64,000 bases of DNA from assembly GCA_001302245.1 (NCBI GenBank), contig LGYU01000014.1, positions 62,001-126,000 of the forward strand, in the 5' to 3' direction. Below the pieces are notes generated by a model that made no database searches, was not told the DNA's origin, and was given only the letters and a program-made list of their open reading frames with translations. Positions within the stretch are counted from its first letter, which is position 1. Each line of letters opens with the position of its first letter. The DNA is from Chitinophagaceae bacterium PMP191F (GTDB lineage: Bacteria; Bacteroidota; Bacteroidia; Chitinophagales; Chitinophagaceae). The position numbers and the translations under genes were made by a program. Shown one piece after another: positions 35,303 through 43,265 of this stretch.

Positions 35303-36262
35303 TTATTTATTCAGGGAAGACAGTATTTCACTCAATACCGCCTGTGCCGCCCACACGCGGTTGGATGCTTCATGTGTAACCAGGCTGTTCGGGCCATCCA
35401 GTATTTCATCGCTTAACTCTACGTTCCTACGTACAGGCAGGCAATGCATTACCCTGGCGTTATTGGTCAGTTGCAGCTTTTCGTTGGTCAGCATCCACTC
35501 CGGATCGTTGGTATATATTTTACCATAATCATTAAAAGTGCTCCAGTTCTTTACATATACATAGTCCGCATCTTTCAACGCTTCATCCTGGTTGTGGGTA
35601 ATGGTAGCACCTTTGGTGAATTGCTCAGACAGCTCATAATCTTCAGGATGGGTAATTACAAAATCTGCTTTGCCCCATGCATTCACCCACTGTGAAAAAC
35701 TGTTTGCCACGCACTGCGGCAATGGTTTTACGTGTGGTGCCCAGGTCAATACGATCTTCGGACGTTTGATAGCAGTGGCTGTTTCTGTAATAGTGAGAAT
35801 ATCTGTAAGGCTCTGCAGTGGATGCAGGGTCGCACTTTCAAGACTCACCACCGGAATACCGGCGTATTTGATAAATTGTTGGATGAAGAGCTCACTGTAA
35901 TCATCATCCCTGTTCTTGAGCGAAGGAAAAGTACGGATGGCCAGTATATCGAAATACTTACCCATAATGGGAGCTGCATCCTTTACGTGCTCCACAGTGC
36001 TGCCGCTCATGATGGCTTCTTCTTCAAATTCCAGCGCCCAGCCTTCCTGTCCTACGTTGAACACAATGGCTTCCATGCCCAGGTTCTGGGCAGCGATCTG
36101 TGTACTGAGACGTGTGCGCATACTGGGGTTGAGAAACAATAGACCAATGCGTTTGTTGGTGCCCAGGGCTTTGTCTTTAAAAGGATCTGCCTTGTATGAA
36201 AGGGCTTTTTTTACCAGGCTGTCAATGTCCTGTACGTCATGAACAGAGATAAAATTCTTCAT
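35303..36262 (-). CDS. argF': N-acyl-L-ornithine transcarbamylase (argF' type)
   Basis: Carbamoylates an N-acylated ornithine to N-acyl-citrulline. This 319-residue protein resembles the Bacteroides fragilis succinylornithine enzyme rather than classical OTCase: carbamoyl-phosphate motif SMRTRLSTQ (residues 47-55), HPLQSLTDILTI, a proline-rich loop WAPHVKPLPQCV and HCLPVRRNVELSD near the end. The residue known to set acyl preference (Pro90 in the B. fragilis enzyme, Glu92 in the Xanthomonas acetylornithine enzyme) is Val90 here, in GSTVEH. The lack of the acidic residue favours succinyl use, as inference. Tightly packed between argD and argB. Confidence 0.93.
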   Translation of the reverse strand: MKNFISVHDVQDIDSLVKKALSYKADPFKDKALGTNKRIGLLFLNPSMRTRLSTQIAAQNLGMEAIVFNVGQEGWALEFEEEAIMSGSTVEHVKDAAPIMGKYFDILAIRTFPSLKNRDDDYSELFIQQFIKYAGIPVVSLESATLHPLQSLTDILTITETATAIKRPKIVLTWAPHVKPLPQCVANSFSQWVNAWGKADFVITHPEDYELSEQFTKGATITHNQDEALKDADYVYVKNWSTFNDYGKIYTNDPEWMLTNEKLQLTNNARVMHCLPVRRNVELSDEILDGPNSLVTHEASNRVWAAQAVLSEILSSLNK

Positions 36263-36267
36263 CGTAA

Positions 36268-37422
36268 TTAATGAACGGGATTTGAGATCAATTCTTGAAT
36301 TTCTTCTTTTACTGCTTCCAGGAATTCGTCGGCATCTTTTTTCCGCAATGCCAGTGAAGGCAATAAGCGGATCACGTTCGGCTTAGCTTCGCCGGTGAAA
36401 ATTTTATGTTTCCACAGCAGGTTTTTCTTCAGGTCTTTCAGTGCCTGTGGTACATCAAAACCGATCATTAAACCGCGGCCGCGTACATTCTTAATTTCAG
36501 CGATCTTGCCTAGTTCACGCATCAGGTATTCACCTACTTCAGCAGCATTGCTGATGAGGTTTTCCTGTTCTATTACTTCCAGTACAGCCAATGATGCTGC
36601 ACATGCCAGGTGATTACCTCCAAATGTAGTACCCAGCATAAAGTGTTTGGACTGGATCTGCGGAGCAATCATGATACCAGCCACGGGAAAACCGTTGCCC
36701 ATGCCTTTGGCCATAGAGTAAATGTCTGCATCCACACCGGAGAAATCCTGTGAAAAGAATTTACCGCTGCGTCCGTATCCGCACTGTACACTGTCAGCAA
36801 TGAATATAGCGCCATATTCTGTACACAGTCTGCGGATGGTTTGTAAAAAGACATCACTGGCTACATTGATGCCACCTACACCCTGTATGCCTTCAATGAT
36901 CACCGAAGAGATTTCATTGCCTTGTTCTTTGAAGCAGGCTTCCAGCGCTTCTTCATCGTTGAAGGGAAGAAATATTACATTCGGTGTCTGGTTCACGGGA
37001 GCTACCAGCGCAGGGTTGTCTGTGGCAGCAACAGCCAAAGATGTTCTGCCATGAAATGATTTGGTAAAAGCGATGATCTTTTTGCGGCCATTGGTGAATG
37101 ATGCCAGTTTCAGTGCATTCTCATTGGCTTCAGCACCAGAGTTGCATAGGAATAACTGGTAGTCTGGTTTACCGGATACTTTGCCCAGCTTGTCAGCCAG
37201 TTCTTCCTGCAACGGCATTTTTACTGAATTGGAATAGAAACCCACTTTGTTCAGTTGATCGGTAATACGCTGTACATAATGTGGGTGTGTATGGCCTATG
37301 GAGATAACGGCGTGTCCGCCATAAAGATCAAGATACTGATCGCCATTGCTGTCCCACACATAAGAGCCTTTGGCTTTCACGATGGCGATATCATTAATTG
37401 GATAAACGTCGAATAACTTCAT
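36268..37422 (-). CDS. argD: N-acyl-ornithine aminotransferase
   Basis: PLP enzyme that turns N-acylglutamate semialdehyde into N-acylornithine. 384 residues of aminotransferase class III. Marks are GGHAVISIGHTHPHY, LCNSGAEANENALK, SFHGRTSLAV, the PLP aspartate in FIADSVQCGYGR and the Schiff-base lysine in YSMAKGMGNGFPV. It ends 5 bp before argF' starts. Upstream it is separated from argC by a broken gene and repeats. Confidence 0.95.
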   Translation of the reverse strand: MKLFDVYPINDIAIVKAKGSYVWDSNGDQYLDLYGGHAVISIGHTHPHYVQRITDQLNKVGFYSNSVKMPLQEELADKLGKVSGKPDYQLFLCNSGAEANENALKLASFTNGRKKIIAFTKSFHGRTSLAVAATDNPALVAPVNQTPNVIFLPFNDEEALEACFKEQGNEISSVIIEGIQGVGGINVASDVFLQTIRRLCTEYGAIFIADSVQCGYGRSGKFFSQDFSGVDADIYSMAKGMGNGFPVAGIMIAPQIQSKHFMLGTTFGGNHLACAASLAVLEVIEQENLISNAAEVGEYLMRELGKIAEIKNVRGRGLMIGFDVPQALKDLKKNLLWKHKIFTGEAKPNVIRLLPSLALRKKDADEFLEAVKEEIQELISNPVH

Positions 37423-37423
37423 T

Positions 37424-37447
37424 GTTATAAGTTGTAGGTTATAAGTT
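37424..37447. repeat. Word repeat left of the broken four-helix-bundle gene
   Basis: ttataagttgtaggttataag, immediately upstream of the argD start. It is the inverse of the words at 37851-37876, so the pair brackets the pseudogene. Confidence 0.6.
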
Positions 37448-37492
37448 AATCACTGCTTTTCTGACTTTGTTGATCAGTGCGATGAGTATGCT

Positions 37493-37802
37493 TTAAACCT
37501 TGTTAATAATATCCGATAATTCTTCAAATACCGGGTTGTCTATATAACTGAGATCCCTGGAAAGGATCAAAAAATATTCTGCTTCATTTGCACAGCCCAG
37601 GGAAATATTTAAAAAATGCACCAATTCTGTTTGTGATCTTTCGCCACACCCTCCGCAATGTTGACTGGTACGGATGCTGCTTTTTTGAGTTGACTGGTCA
37701 GGCTGTAAAGCTCTTCTTGGGGAAAAAGTTTGGTGATCTTATATACCCTGAGTGTAATTCATGTGCTTTCTCCCAAACTTTCAGGTCTTTGTAGTTCTGC
37801 AT
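37493..37802 (-). pseudogene. Four-helix-bundle (S23/IVP family) gene, two frameshifts
   Basis: Reading three frames in turn from the ATG at 37802 rebuilds a protein of about 102 residues: MQNYKDLKVWEKAHEL, then LRVYKITKLFPQEELYSLTSQ with LKKAASVPVNIAEG, then a third piece with RSQTELVHFLNISLGCANE and AEYFLILSRDLSYIDNPV. This is the order of the four-helix-bundle family related to 23S rRNA intervening-sequence proteins and Avd. Frame changes fall near 37752 and near 37650. The conserved DLxVWxxA, NIAEG and LxxSLGSxxE-like motifs are all recognisable. It interrupts the arginine cluster between argC and argD and is bracketed by inverted word repeats. It is clearly decayed unless both shifts are sequence errors. 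Confidence 0.85.
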
Positions 37803-37850
37803 AGCATATTGATTTTTAATGATGCTACTATCAAAACGCAACCTGTATTC

Positions 37851-37876
37851 ACTTATAATTTACAACCTATAACTGG
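37851..37876. repeat. Word repeat right of the broken four-helix-bundle gene
   Basis: cacttataatttacaacctataactgg, directly after the argC stop on the minus strand. It is the complementary version of the words at 37424-37447. Confidence 0.6.
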
Positions 37877-37879
37877 TTT

Positions 37880-38881
37880 TTAAAACCCAACCGATTTCAG
37901 CCTCAACCCTGTACTTTCATCCAATCCAAACAAAAGATTCATGTTCTGAACAGCTTGTCCGGAGGCTCCTTTCAGCAAGTTGTCGATAGCAGAATGGATC
38001 ACCAGCTGGTTATCTATTTTTTCCAGTTGGATCAGGCATTTGTTGGTATTTACTACCTGTTTCAATGCAATGGCTTCTGTACTTACATGGGTAAAGGGAT
38101 GATTCTTATAGAACTCCTGGTACAGCGACAGTGCTTCTGCTTCACTTAAAGAGCAATCAATCTGCGAGCTTACAAAAATACCCCTGGTAAAATCTCCTCT
38201 CCAGGGAATGAAGCGTACTGCTGCGCCCGGAGCCGAAGGTGTTGCAGGAAATGATCCCTGTAAAGTGTGCAACGACTGATAGATCTCCTTTAAATGCTGA
38301 TGGGTAAGTGTTTTGTATGCCTGTATGTTGTTGGCTCTCCAGCTAAAATGTGAAGTGGCTGATAAGCCCTGCCCGGCACCGGTAGAACCGGTAATGCCGG
38401 TGGTATATACATTGTCCAATAAACCGGCTTTTGCCAATGGCAATAAACCCAGTTGAATACCGGTTGCAAAACATCCGGGATTGGCAATGTTGTGTGCAGC
38501 TTTGATCAGTTCTTTCTGCAACTCCGGAAGACCATATACAAACTGGCGACTGCCAATCACTGCACCATGACTTAAACGGAAGTCCTGTGACAGATCAATG
38601 ATCTTGATATGATCGGCAATGGTATTTTCTGTCAGGAATTTTTTTGCTTCTCCATGACCTACGCACAGAAATAAAACATCAATCTCATCGCTCAGTTCAC
38701 CGGAAAAAATAAGATCAGTATCACCTTCCAGGTCTGTATGTACTTTGGCAATGGGGTTGCCTGCATTGCTTTTACTGTTGATAAAAACAATCTCTGCATG
38801 GGGGTGGTTAATGAGAATTCTCAATAACTCACCACCAGTATATCCTGCGCCACCCGCAATACCTATCTTGATTTTGTTCAT
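37880..38881 (-). CDS. argC: N-acetyl- (or N-succinyl-) gamma-glutamyl-phosphate reductase
   Basis: NADPH-dependent reduction of N-acylglutamyl phosphate to the semialdehyde. The ATG at 38881 is preferred to an in-frame TTG at 38887; it gives 333 residues. Marks are the dinucleotide motif GIAGGAGYTGGELLRIL, the active-site cysteine in NPGCFATGIQLGLLPL and the TGSTGAGQG loop. Next in the cluster is the broken gene, then argD. Confidence 0.95.
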   Translation of the reverse strand: MNKIKIGIAGGAGYTGGELLRILINHPHAEIVFINSKSNAGNPIAKVHTDLEGDTDLIFSGELSDEIDVLFLCVGHGEAKKFLTENTIADHIKIIDLSQDFRLSHGAVIGSRQFVYGLPELQKELIKAAHNIANPGCFATGIQLGLLPLAKAGLLDNVYTTGITGSTGAGQGLSATSHFSWRANNIQAYKTLTHQHLKEIYQSLHTLQGSFPATPSAPGAAVRFIPWRGDFTRGIFVSSQIDCSLSEAEALSLYQEFYKNHPFTHVSTEAIALKQVVNTNKCLIQLEKIDNQLVIHSAIDNLLKGASGQAVQNMNLLFGLDESTGLRLKSVGF

Positions 38882-38900
38882 GTTCAAGGATGTTGTTGTG

Positions 38901-38999
38901 AAATTGTGAATGGTGAGTTGTGAGTGCTCGCTGTTGTTTTTGATGCTTTATAGGTCTATCAACTTTTCAATAGCAAAGACCAGTTCAACATTCAACATC
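38901..38999. repeat. Mixed word repeats in the argC-argG spacer
   Basis: gtgaatggtgagttgtgag (14 bases identical to the insert in hemC) is followed by caacttttcaat and by ttcaacattcaacat words. It fills most of the 120-bp spacer; no gene is seen in it. Confidence 0.5.
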
Positions 39000-39001
39000 T
39001 C

Positions 39002-40201
39002 CTATTTGTCATTATCAGCTTGTACCGCAGTCCAGATAGAAGTCTGGTTGCCGAAGATCTTGCTGAAACCGCGAACATCTTCACCGGTAAAGCCGGTATT
39101 CATTTCACCATATTTTCCAAACTTGCTGCTCATCAGGTCGTACGGAGATTCGATACCGATCACCTGGAAGCGGTAAGGTTGCAGGTGAATGAATACATCG
39201 CCGGTTACATTGCGCTGTGAATTTTCCAGGTATGCTTCAATATCTCTCATCACGGGGTCGAGAATCTGACCTTCATGGAGCCAGTTACCATAGAACTGAG
39301 CCAGTTGATCTTTCCAGTTCAATTGCCATTTGGTAAGCACGTGCTTTTCCAGTGCATGGTGACCTTTCAGAATGATCATGGGAGCAGCAGCTTCAAAACC
39401 TACACGGCCTTTAATGCCTATGATGGTATCGCCTACGTGAATATCGCGCCCTACGCCATAAGCACCGGCAATGGTTTGCAGGTATTGAATAGCCTCAGTG
39501 GGATGCGCAAAACTTTTATCGTTAACTTTTTTCAGTTCACCTTTTTCAAAGCTCAGTTTCACTTCTTCACTACCGGTTTTGGTAACCTGGGTAGGCCATG
39601 CTTCTTCGGGCAGCATGCCTTTGGAAGACAATGTTTCTTTACCGCCTACGCTGGTACCCCATAAGCCTTTGTTGATAGAGTACATGGCTTTATCAAAATT
39701 CATTTCCACACCTTTTTCTTTCAGGTAGGAGATCTCTGCTTCGCGGCTCAGTTTCAGGTCGCGGATAGGCGTGATGATCTCAATACCGGGGATCATGATG
39801 TGGAAGATCATGTCGAAACGAACCTGGTCATTACCGGCACCGGTACTGCCGTGTGCAACAGCATCGGCTTTCAGCTTCTTTACATGCTCGGCAATGTGCA
39901 GTGCCTGGCTCAGGCGCTCGGCACTTACACTCAGCGGGTAGGTATTGTTCTTTAAAACATTTCCGTATATCAGGTATCGGATAATGCGGTCATAATATCC
40001 TTTGATGGCATTAACAGTAGTGTGCGTGGTAACACCCAGTTTGTACGCGTGTTGTTCAATCTGCTTCAGCTCTTCTTCACTGAAACCACCGGTGTTTACA
40101 ATGATACTGTGTACTTCGTATCCTTTTTCTTCGCTGAGGTATTTTACGCAATAGGATGTGTCAAGTCCCCCGCTAAAACCAAGTACAATTTTCTTTGCCA
40201 T
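39002..40201 (-). CDS. argG: Argininosuccinate synthase
   Basis: Joins citrulline and aspartate using ATP. 399 residues. The PP-loop LGFSGGLDTSYCVKYL at the N-terminus, AHGSTGAGNDQVRFD, and SVEGxxWG-like region INKGLWGTSVGGKE are clear. It lies 18 bp after the GNAT gene and is thus the second gene of the cluster. Confidence 0.97.
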   Translation of the reverse strand: MAKKIVLGFSGGLDTSYCVKYLSEEKGYEVHSIIVNTGGFSEEELKQIEQHAYKLGVTTHTTVNAIKGYYDRIIRYLIYGNVLKNNTYPLSVSAERLSQALHIAEHVKKLKADAVAHGSTGAGNDQVRFDMIFHIMIPGIEIITPIRDLKLSREAEISYLKEKGVEMNFDKAMYSINKGLWGTSVGGKETLSSKGMLPEEAWPTQVTKTGSEEVKLSFEKGELKKVNDKSFAHPTEAIQYLQTIAGAYGVGRDIHVGDTIIGIKGRVGFEAAAPMIILKGHHALEKHVLTKWQLNWKDQLAQFYGNWLHEGQILDPVMRDIEAYLENSQRNVTGDVFIHLQPYRFQVIGIESPYDLMSSKFGKYGEMNTGFTGEDVRGFSKIFGNQTSIWTAVQADNDK

Positions 40202-40219
40202 CTTCTGTTAAAAAGGATT

Positions 40220-40954
40220 TTATAGATTGAAAAAATAATGGAACAATGATTTGGGTTTCAGTCCGCCACCACCGGTGCCGTTCTGGTTGTCCTTGTTTTC
40301 TTTTTTAAGAAAGGGACGCAGCAGTTTCCACTCGCGGATGCGGTGCAGCCTGTCGAACACTTTCGATTTGCTTTCGAAGAACTCTTTGGTTTCCTGCGGC
40401 TCATAATGATCTTTAGGATCGTACAGCATGGCAGTGCACATACAGTTCTTACGTTCTTTGCTCATCAGGATCTCGTAATTCACACAGCTTTTACAGCCAG
40501 CCCAGAAGGCATCATCCTGCGTAAGCTCAGAATATGTTACAGGCTCATAACCCAACTCGCTATTGATCTTCATCACAGCAAGACCAGTAGTAAGGCCAAA
40601 GATCTTGGCTTCCGGGTACAGGGCACGGCTCAGTTCAAATATTTTGCGTTTAATGGCTTTGGCAAGACCACTTTTACGAAACTCTGGCGATACAATCAAT
40701 CCTGAATTGGCTACATATTCGCCATGACTCCAGGTTTCAATATAGCAGAAGCCTGCCCAGATGTTATTTTCATTGAAAGCAATCACGGCCTTTCCCTCGC
40801 GCATTTTTTCCTGGATGTATGCTGGAGTGCGTTTGGCAATACCGGTTCCACGGGCTTTGGCAGAGGCAGCCATTTCATCGCAAATGATCTGTGCAAAGTC
40901 AAAGTGCGACTCGTTGGCGATAAGTATCTGAAATTGCGGTTGTGTTGTGTTCAT
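40220..40954 (-). CDS. GNAT acetyltransferase at head of arginine cluster, candidate N-acylglutamate synthase
   Basis: A 244-residue protein with a GNAT core in residues about 10-165: strand GFCYIETW, then the acyl-CoA-binding turn FRKSGLAKAIKRKIFEL, then NSELGYEPVTYSEL. After it comes a cysteine-rich stretch (WAGCKSCVNYEI, then KNCMCTAMLYDP) and a basic C-terminus. No argA or argJ is seen in the cluster, and a gene of this type opens arginine clusters in other Bacteroidota, where it has been proposed to acylate glutamate. That role is therefore the leading hypothesis here. The four cysteines could bind a metal or sense redox state. The start is the ATG at 40954, with a hairpin about 55 bp upstream. 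Confidence 0.8.
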   Translation of the reverse strand: MNTTQPQFQILIANESHFDFAQIICDEMAASAKARGTGIAKRTPAYIQEKMREGKAVIAFNENNIWAGFCYIETWSHGEYVANSGLIVSPEFRKSGLAKAIKRKIFELSRALYPEAKIFGLTTGLAVMKINSELGYEPVTYSELTQDDAFWAGCKSCVNYEILMSKERKNCMCTAMLYDPKDHYEPQETKEFFESKSKVFDRLHRIREWKLLRPFLKKENKDNQNGTGGGGLKPKSLFHYFFNL

Positions 40955-41007
40955 TGTGGTAACAAACTGAAAATGTAAATAACGTAACTACACGAGTTAC
41001 AAACGAT

Positions 41008-41042
41008 ACATAAATTCCATACCGTAGGGGTATGATTTATGT
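41008..41042 (-). promoter_or_regulatory. Hairpin/operator candidate upstream of the arginine cluster
   Basis: acataaattccatacc (41008-41023) and ggtatgatttatgt (41029-41042) are inverted, with a two-base bulge. It lies 54-88 bp before the first start codon of the cluster, where an arginine-responsive repressor or leader structure could act. No regulator-specific consensus was confirmed. Confidence 0.35.
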
Positions 41043-41370
41043 AAACACGAAGACCTTATGGTAAGTGAGTATCAACGTCGTACCCTGACGGGGACAGGAC
41101 GACAAACAAAAACTGCACGAAGCTGTACAGGAAAAACCCCACGCACTATAGCCTCCGCACTGGCGGAAACATCAGCGAGCATTATGGTGAGATTTTTTTG
41201 CATTTTCTCTTTAAATGGGCTTTAAACTCAAATGGTTTTACACCGCAAAGAAACTACTTTTTTAATATGATGGGGCTTTTTTTATTGTAAAATTTTAGTG
41301 AAGGTTGGGCTGGAGGATGGTCAGACGGCCTCATGACCAGCCGGTTTGGTTGTTAAGTCGTGACCCCTAC

Positions 41371-41406
41371 AACCATCAGACAATCAAACCATCAAACAAT
41401 TGAACC
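41371..41406. repeat. Word repeat (caatcaaaccatcaaac type)
   Basis: aaccatcagacaatcaaaccatcaaacaattgaacc abuts the stop codon of the alpha/beta hydrolase lipoprotein gene on the minus strand. It is built of near-repeats of the unit (a)ccatca(g/a)ac(a)aat. Confidence 0.45.
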
Positions 41407-41407
41407 T

Positions 41408-42268
41408 TTATTGCGCCGCTTCGGTTGTTCCATTTGCCGCCTTCAGCAAAATATTGCGCACCACCTCTTCATGTTGCCAGCGGATCAGGTGGCCGGCATC
41501 CGGCAGATAAATGAATGCTGTCTGGCTGCCGGTAAGATGTTTACGGGCAAAATCAAGATTGGCCGGATTGACTATTTTATCTGCACCGCCCTGTACCACG
41601 GTGATGGGGAGTGAAAGGCTGTCCAGTACCGGTACCAGTTTGCGCAGCTCCCGTACATGCGCATATTTTTCATCAGTAGCGTGGTTGATAAAACGTGGTA
41701 GGAACACCCGTATAAACGGGCTACGGCCAAGCGGGTTGAACCACCAGAATTTTTCAATATCAGGATTCAGTGCGGGGGCCAGCATGACCAGGTGACTGAA
41801 TGATGCAGGGTAGCGGGCTGCCATGGCTGCTGCAATCGGTCCGCCGTATGAACTGCCCAGGATCACGCCGGGTGTTCCAGAGCGGTTCAGCCGCAACGCT
41901 TCATGAATGGCTATCGCCTGCCGGTCAATAGAAGTAACTGCTTTCTTTTTGTTATTGAAAGTAGACCGGTGATAGCCGGGTCTGTCCACTGAAATGATAT
42001 GGTAGCGCTGTTGTAGTACAGGATCGTCCATCAGGTTGCGGTTGCCATACCAGGCACCCGGGGCACCGTGTATCAGCAATAACGGGGGTAATGTATCTGC
42101 CCCGGTAGTGGCACAGAAAAGTTTTACAGAATCGTTCTGAATGGTAAAGTAAACAGGCTTTACCGGTTTGTTTTCATAATATTTCCTGATCTGTTTTTCA
42201 CTCATGGAAAAACGACTAAAACAACCAGTAAGACAGCATGCCGTAAGTATGAGCAATAGCCAACGCAT
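41408..42268 (-). CDS. Alpha/beta hydrolase lipoprotein
   Basis: A 286-residue exported hydrolase. The N-terminus MRWLLLILTACCLTGCFSR has a lipobox (LTGC), so it should be lipid-anchored. The oxyanion motif LLIHGAPGAWYG, the nucleophile serine in LGSSYGGPIAAAMA, a candidate acid in GGADKIVNPAN and the histidine in PDAGHLIRW give a full triad. Substrate unknown. It is the last gene before the gap upstream of the arginine cluster and points the same way, but a shared transcript is unlikely. Confidence 0.85.
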   Translation of the reverse strand: MRWLLLILTACCLTGCFSRFSMSEKQIRKYYENKPVKPVYFTIQNDSVKLFCATTGADTLPPLLLIHGAPGAWYGNRNLMDDPVLQQRYHIISVDRPGYHRSTFNNKKKAVTSIDRQAIAIHEALRLNRSGTPGVILGSSYGGPIAAAMAARYPASFSHLVMLAPALNPDIEKFWWFNPLGRSPFIRVFLPRFINHATDEKYAHVRELRKLVPVLDSLSLPITVVQGGADKIVNPANLDFARKHLTGSQTAFIYLPDAGHLIRWQHEEVVRNILLKAANGTTEAAQ

Positions 42269-42411
42269 ATCTAAAATTAACAGCGTTTATATTTTCCCGG
42301 TTAGTAACAGCAATAATTTAACAACATGGTAAGTTGTTGGACGGGCTATTTTACAAACTAGCCTTCTGGCAGAGGGCATTTTTATAAAAAAAGGGGAATA
42401 ATTTACCTGTA

Positions 42412-43167
42412 CTAAGATAATGCCGGAACAGAATGGATAGCAGCGCTCATTTCTTTTATCAGCGATGCATCTTTTTCGATGGCATTTCCAATTACGATCA
42501 CATCTGCGCCGGCCTTGCAATTGCGGTATGCTTTTTCCGGATCGGTAATACCGCCGCCTATTACCAGGGGAGCTTCTATTACCTGCGATACCTTTTCAAT
42601 CATACTTTCAGTAATAGGCCTTTTGGCGCCGCTGCCGGCATCCATATAGATCAGCTTCATGCCCAGCATTTCGCCGGCCATGGCAGTACACATGGCAATT
42701 TCATTTTTATCAGCAGGCATGGGAGTAGCGTTGCTGATGTACGACACTGTGGTAGGCGCGCCACCATCTACCACCATATAACCGGTAGAAATGATCTCAA
42801 GCCCGCTCTGTTTTACAAAAGGTGCGGAAATAACATGCTGGCCTATCAGCAATTCAGGATTGCGCCCTGAAATGAGCGACAGGTACAGCAATGCGTCTGC
42901 ATAAGGTGTTATCTGCGAAGGACTTCCCGGAAAAAGGACCACAGGAATATCGCAGTTCTTCTTTGCCTGTTGCACCACTTCGTCCAACCGGTTGCTGATA
43001 ACCAGGCTACCCCCTACAAACAGGTAGTCTACCTTTGCGTCAACAGCCAGTGTCAGTAACTCGTCCATCTTTTTCACCGTAACCTTGTCAGGATCTACCA
43101 GTACGGCAAATGACTTCTGACCTTTCGATTTATGGTGAAGCAGCGATTGATAAATACGATTCTTCAT
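42412..43167 (-). CDS. Geranylgeranylglyceryl-phosphate synthase family protein
   Basis: A 251-residue TIM-barrel prenyltransferase of the GGGPS/PcrB family. It transfers a prenyl group to glycerol-1-phosphate, the archaeal-type ether-lipid step also known in some Bacteroidota. The start at 43167 precedes the family opening; marks are FAVLVDPDK, VDYLFVGGSLV, VVLFPGSPSQI, STGYMVVDGG, MGMKLIYMDAGSGA and the phosphate-binding VIGGGITDPEKA with GADVIVIGNAIE. The chain length it accepts and its final product are unknown. No glycerol-1-phosphate dehydrogenase is nearby. Confidence 0.9.
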   Translation of the reverse strand: MKNRIYQSLLHHKSKGQKSFAVLVDPDKVTVKKMDELLTLAVDAKVDYLFVGGSLVISNRLDEVVQQAKKNCDIPVVLFPGSPSQITPYADALLYLSLISGRNPELLIGQHVISAPFVKQSGLEIISTGYMVVDGGAPTTVSYISNATPMPADKNEIAMCTAMAGEMLGMKLIYMDAGSGAKRPITESMIEKVSQVIEAPLVIGGGITDPEKAYRNCKAGADVIVIGNAIEKDASLIKEMSAAIHSVPALS

Positions 43168-43265
43168 GCATGGCCTATTGGTACTATTGCAAAAATGCGA
43201 AAAGTTTTTGGGTTTCATGCAGTTAATTCCGCACGTAAAAAACCTTAATTAACCTACGTAACCCG

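Larger units (their letters stand above)
40955..41407. other. 450-bp gap upstream of the arginine cluster
   Basis: No gene recognised. It holds the promoter side of the arginine cluster with an imperfect hairpin (41008-41042), a central G/C-rich stretch with cctccgcactggcgga (about 41152), and word repeats at its right end. Confidence 0.5.
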
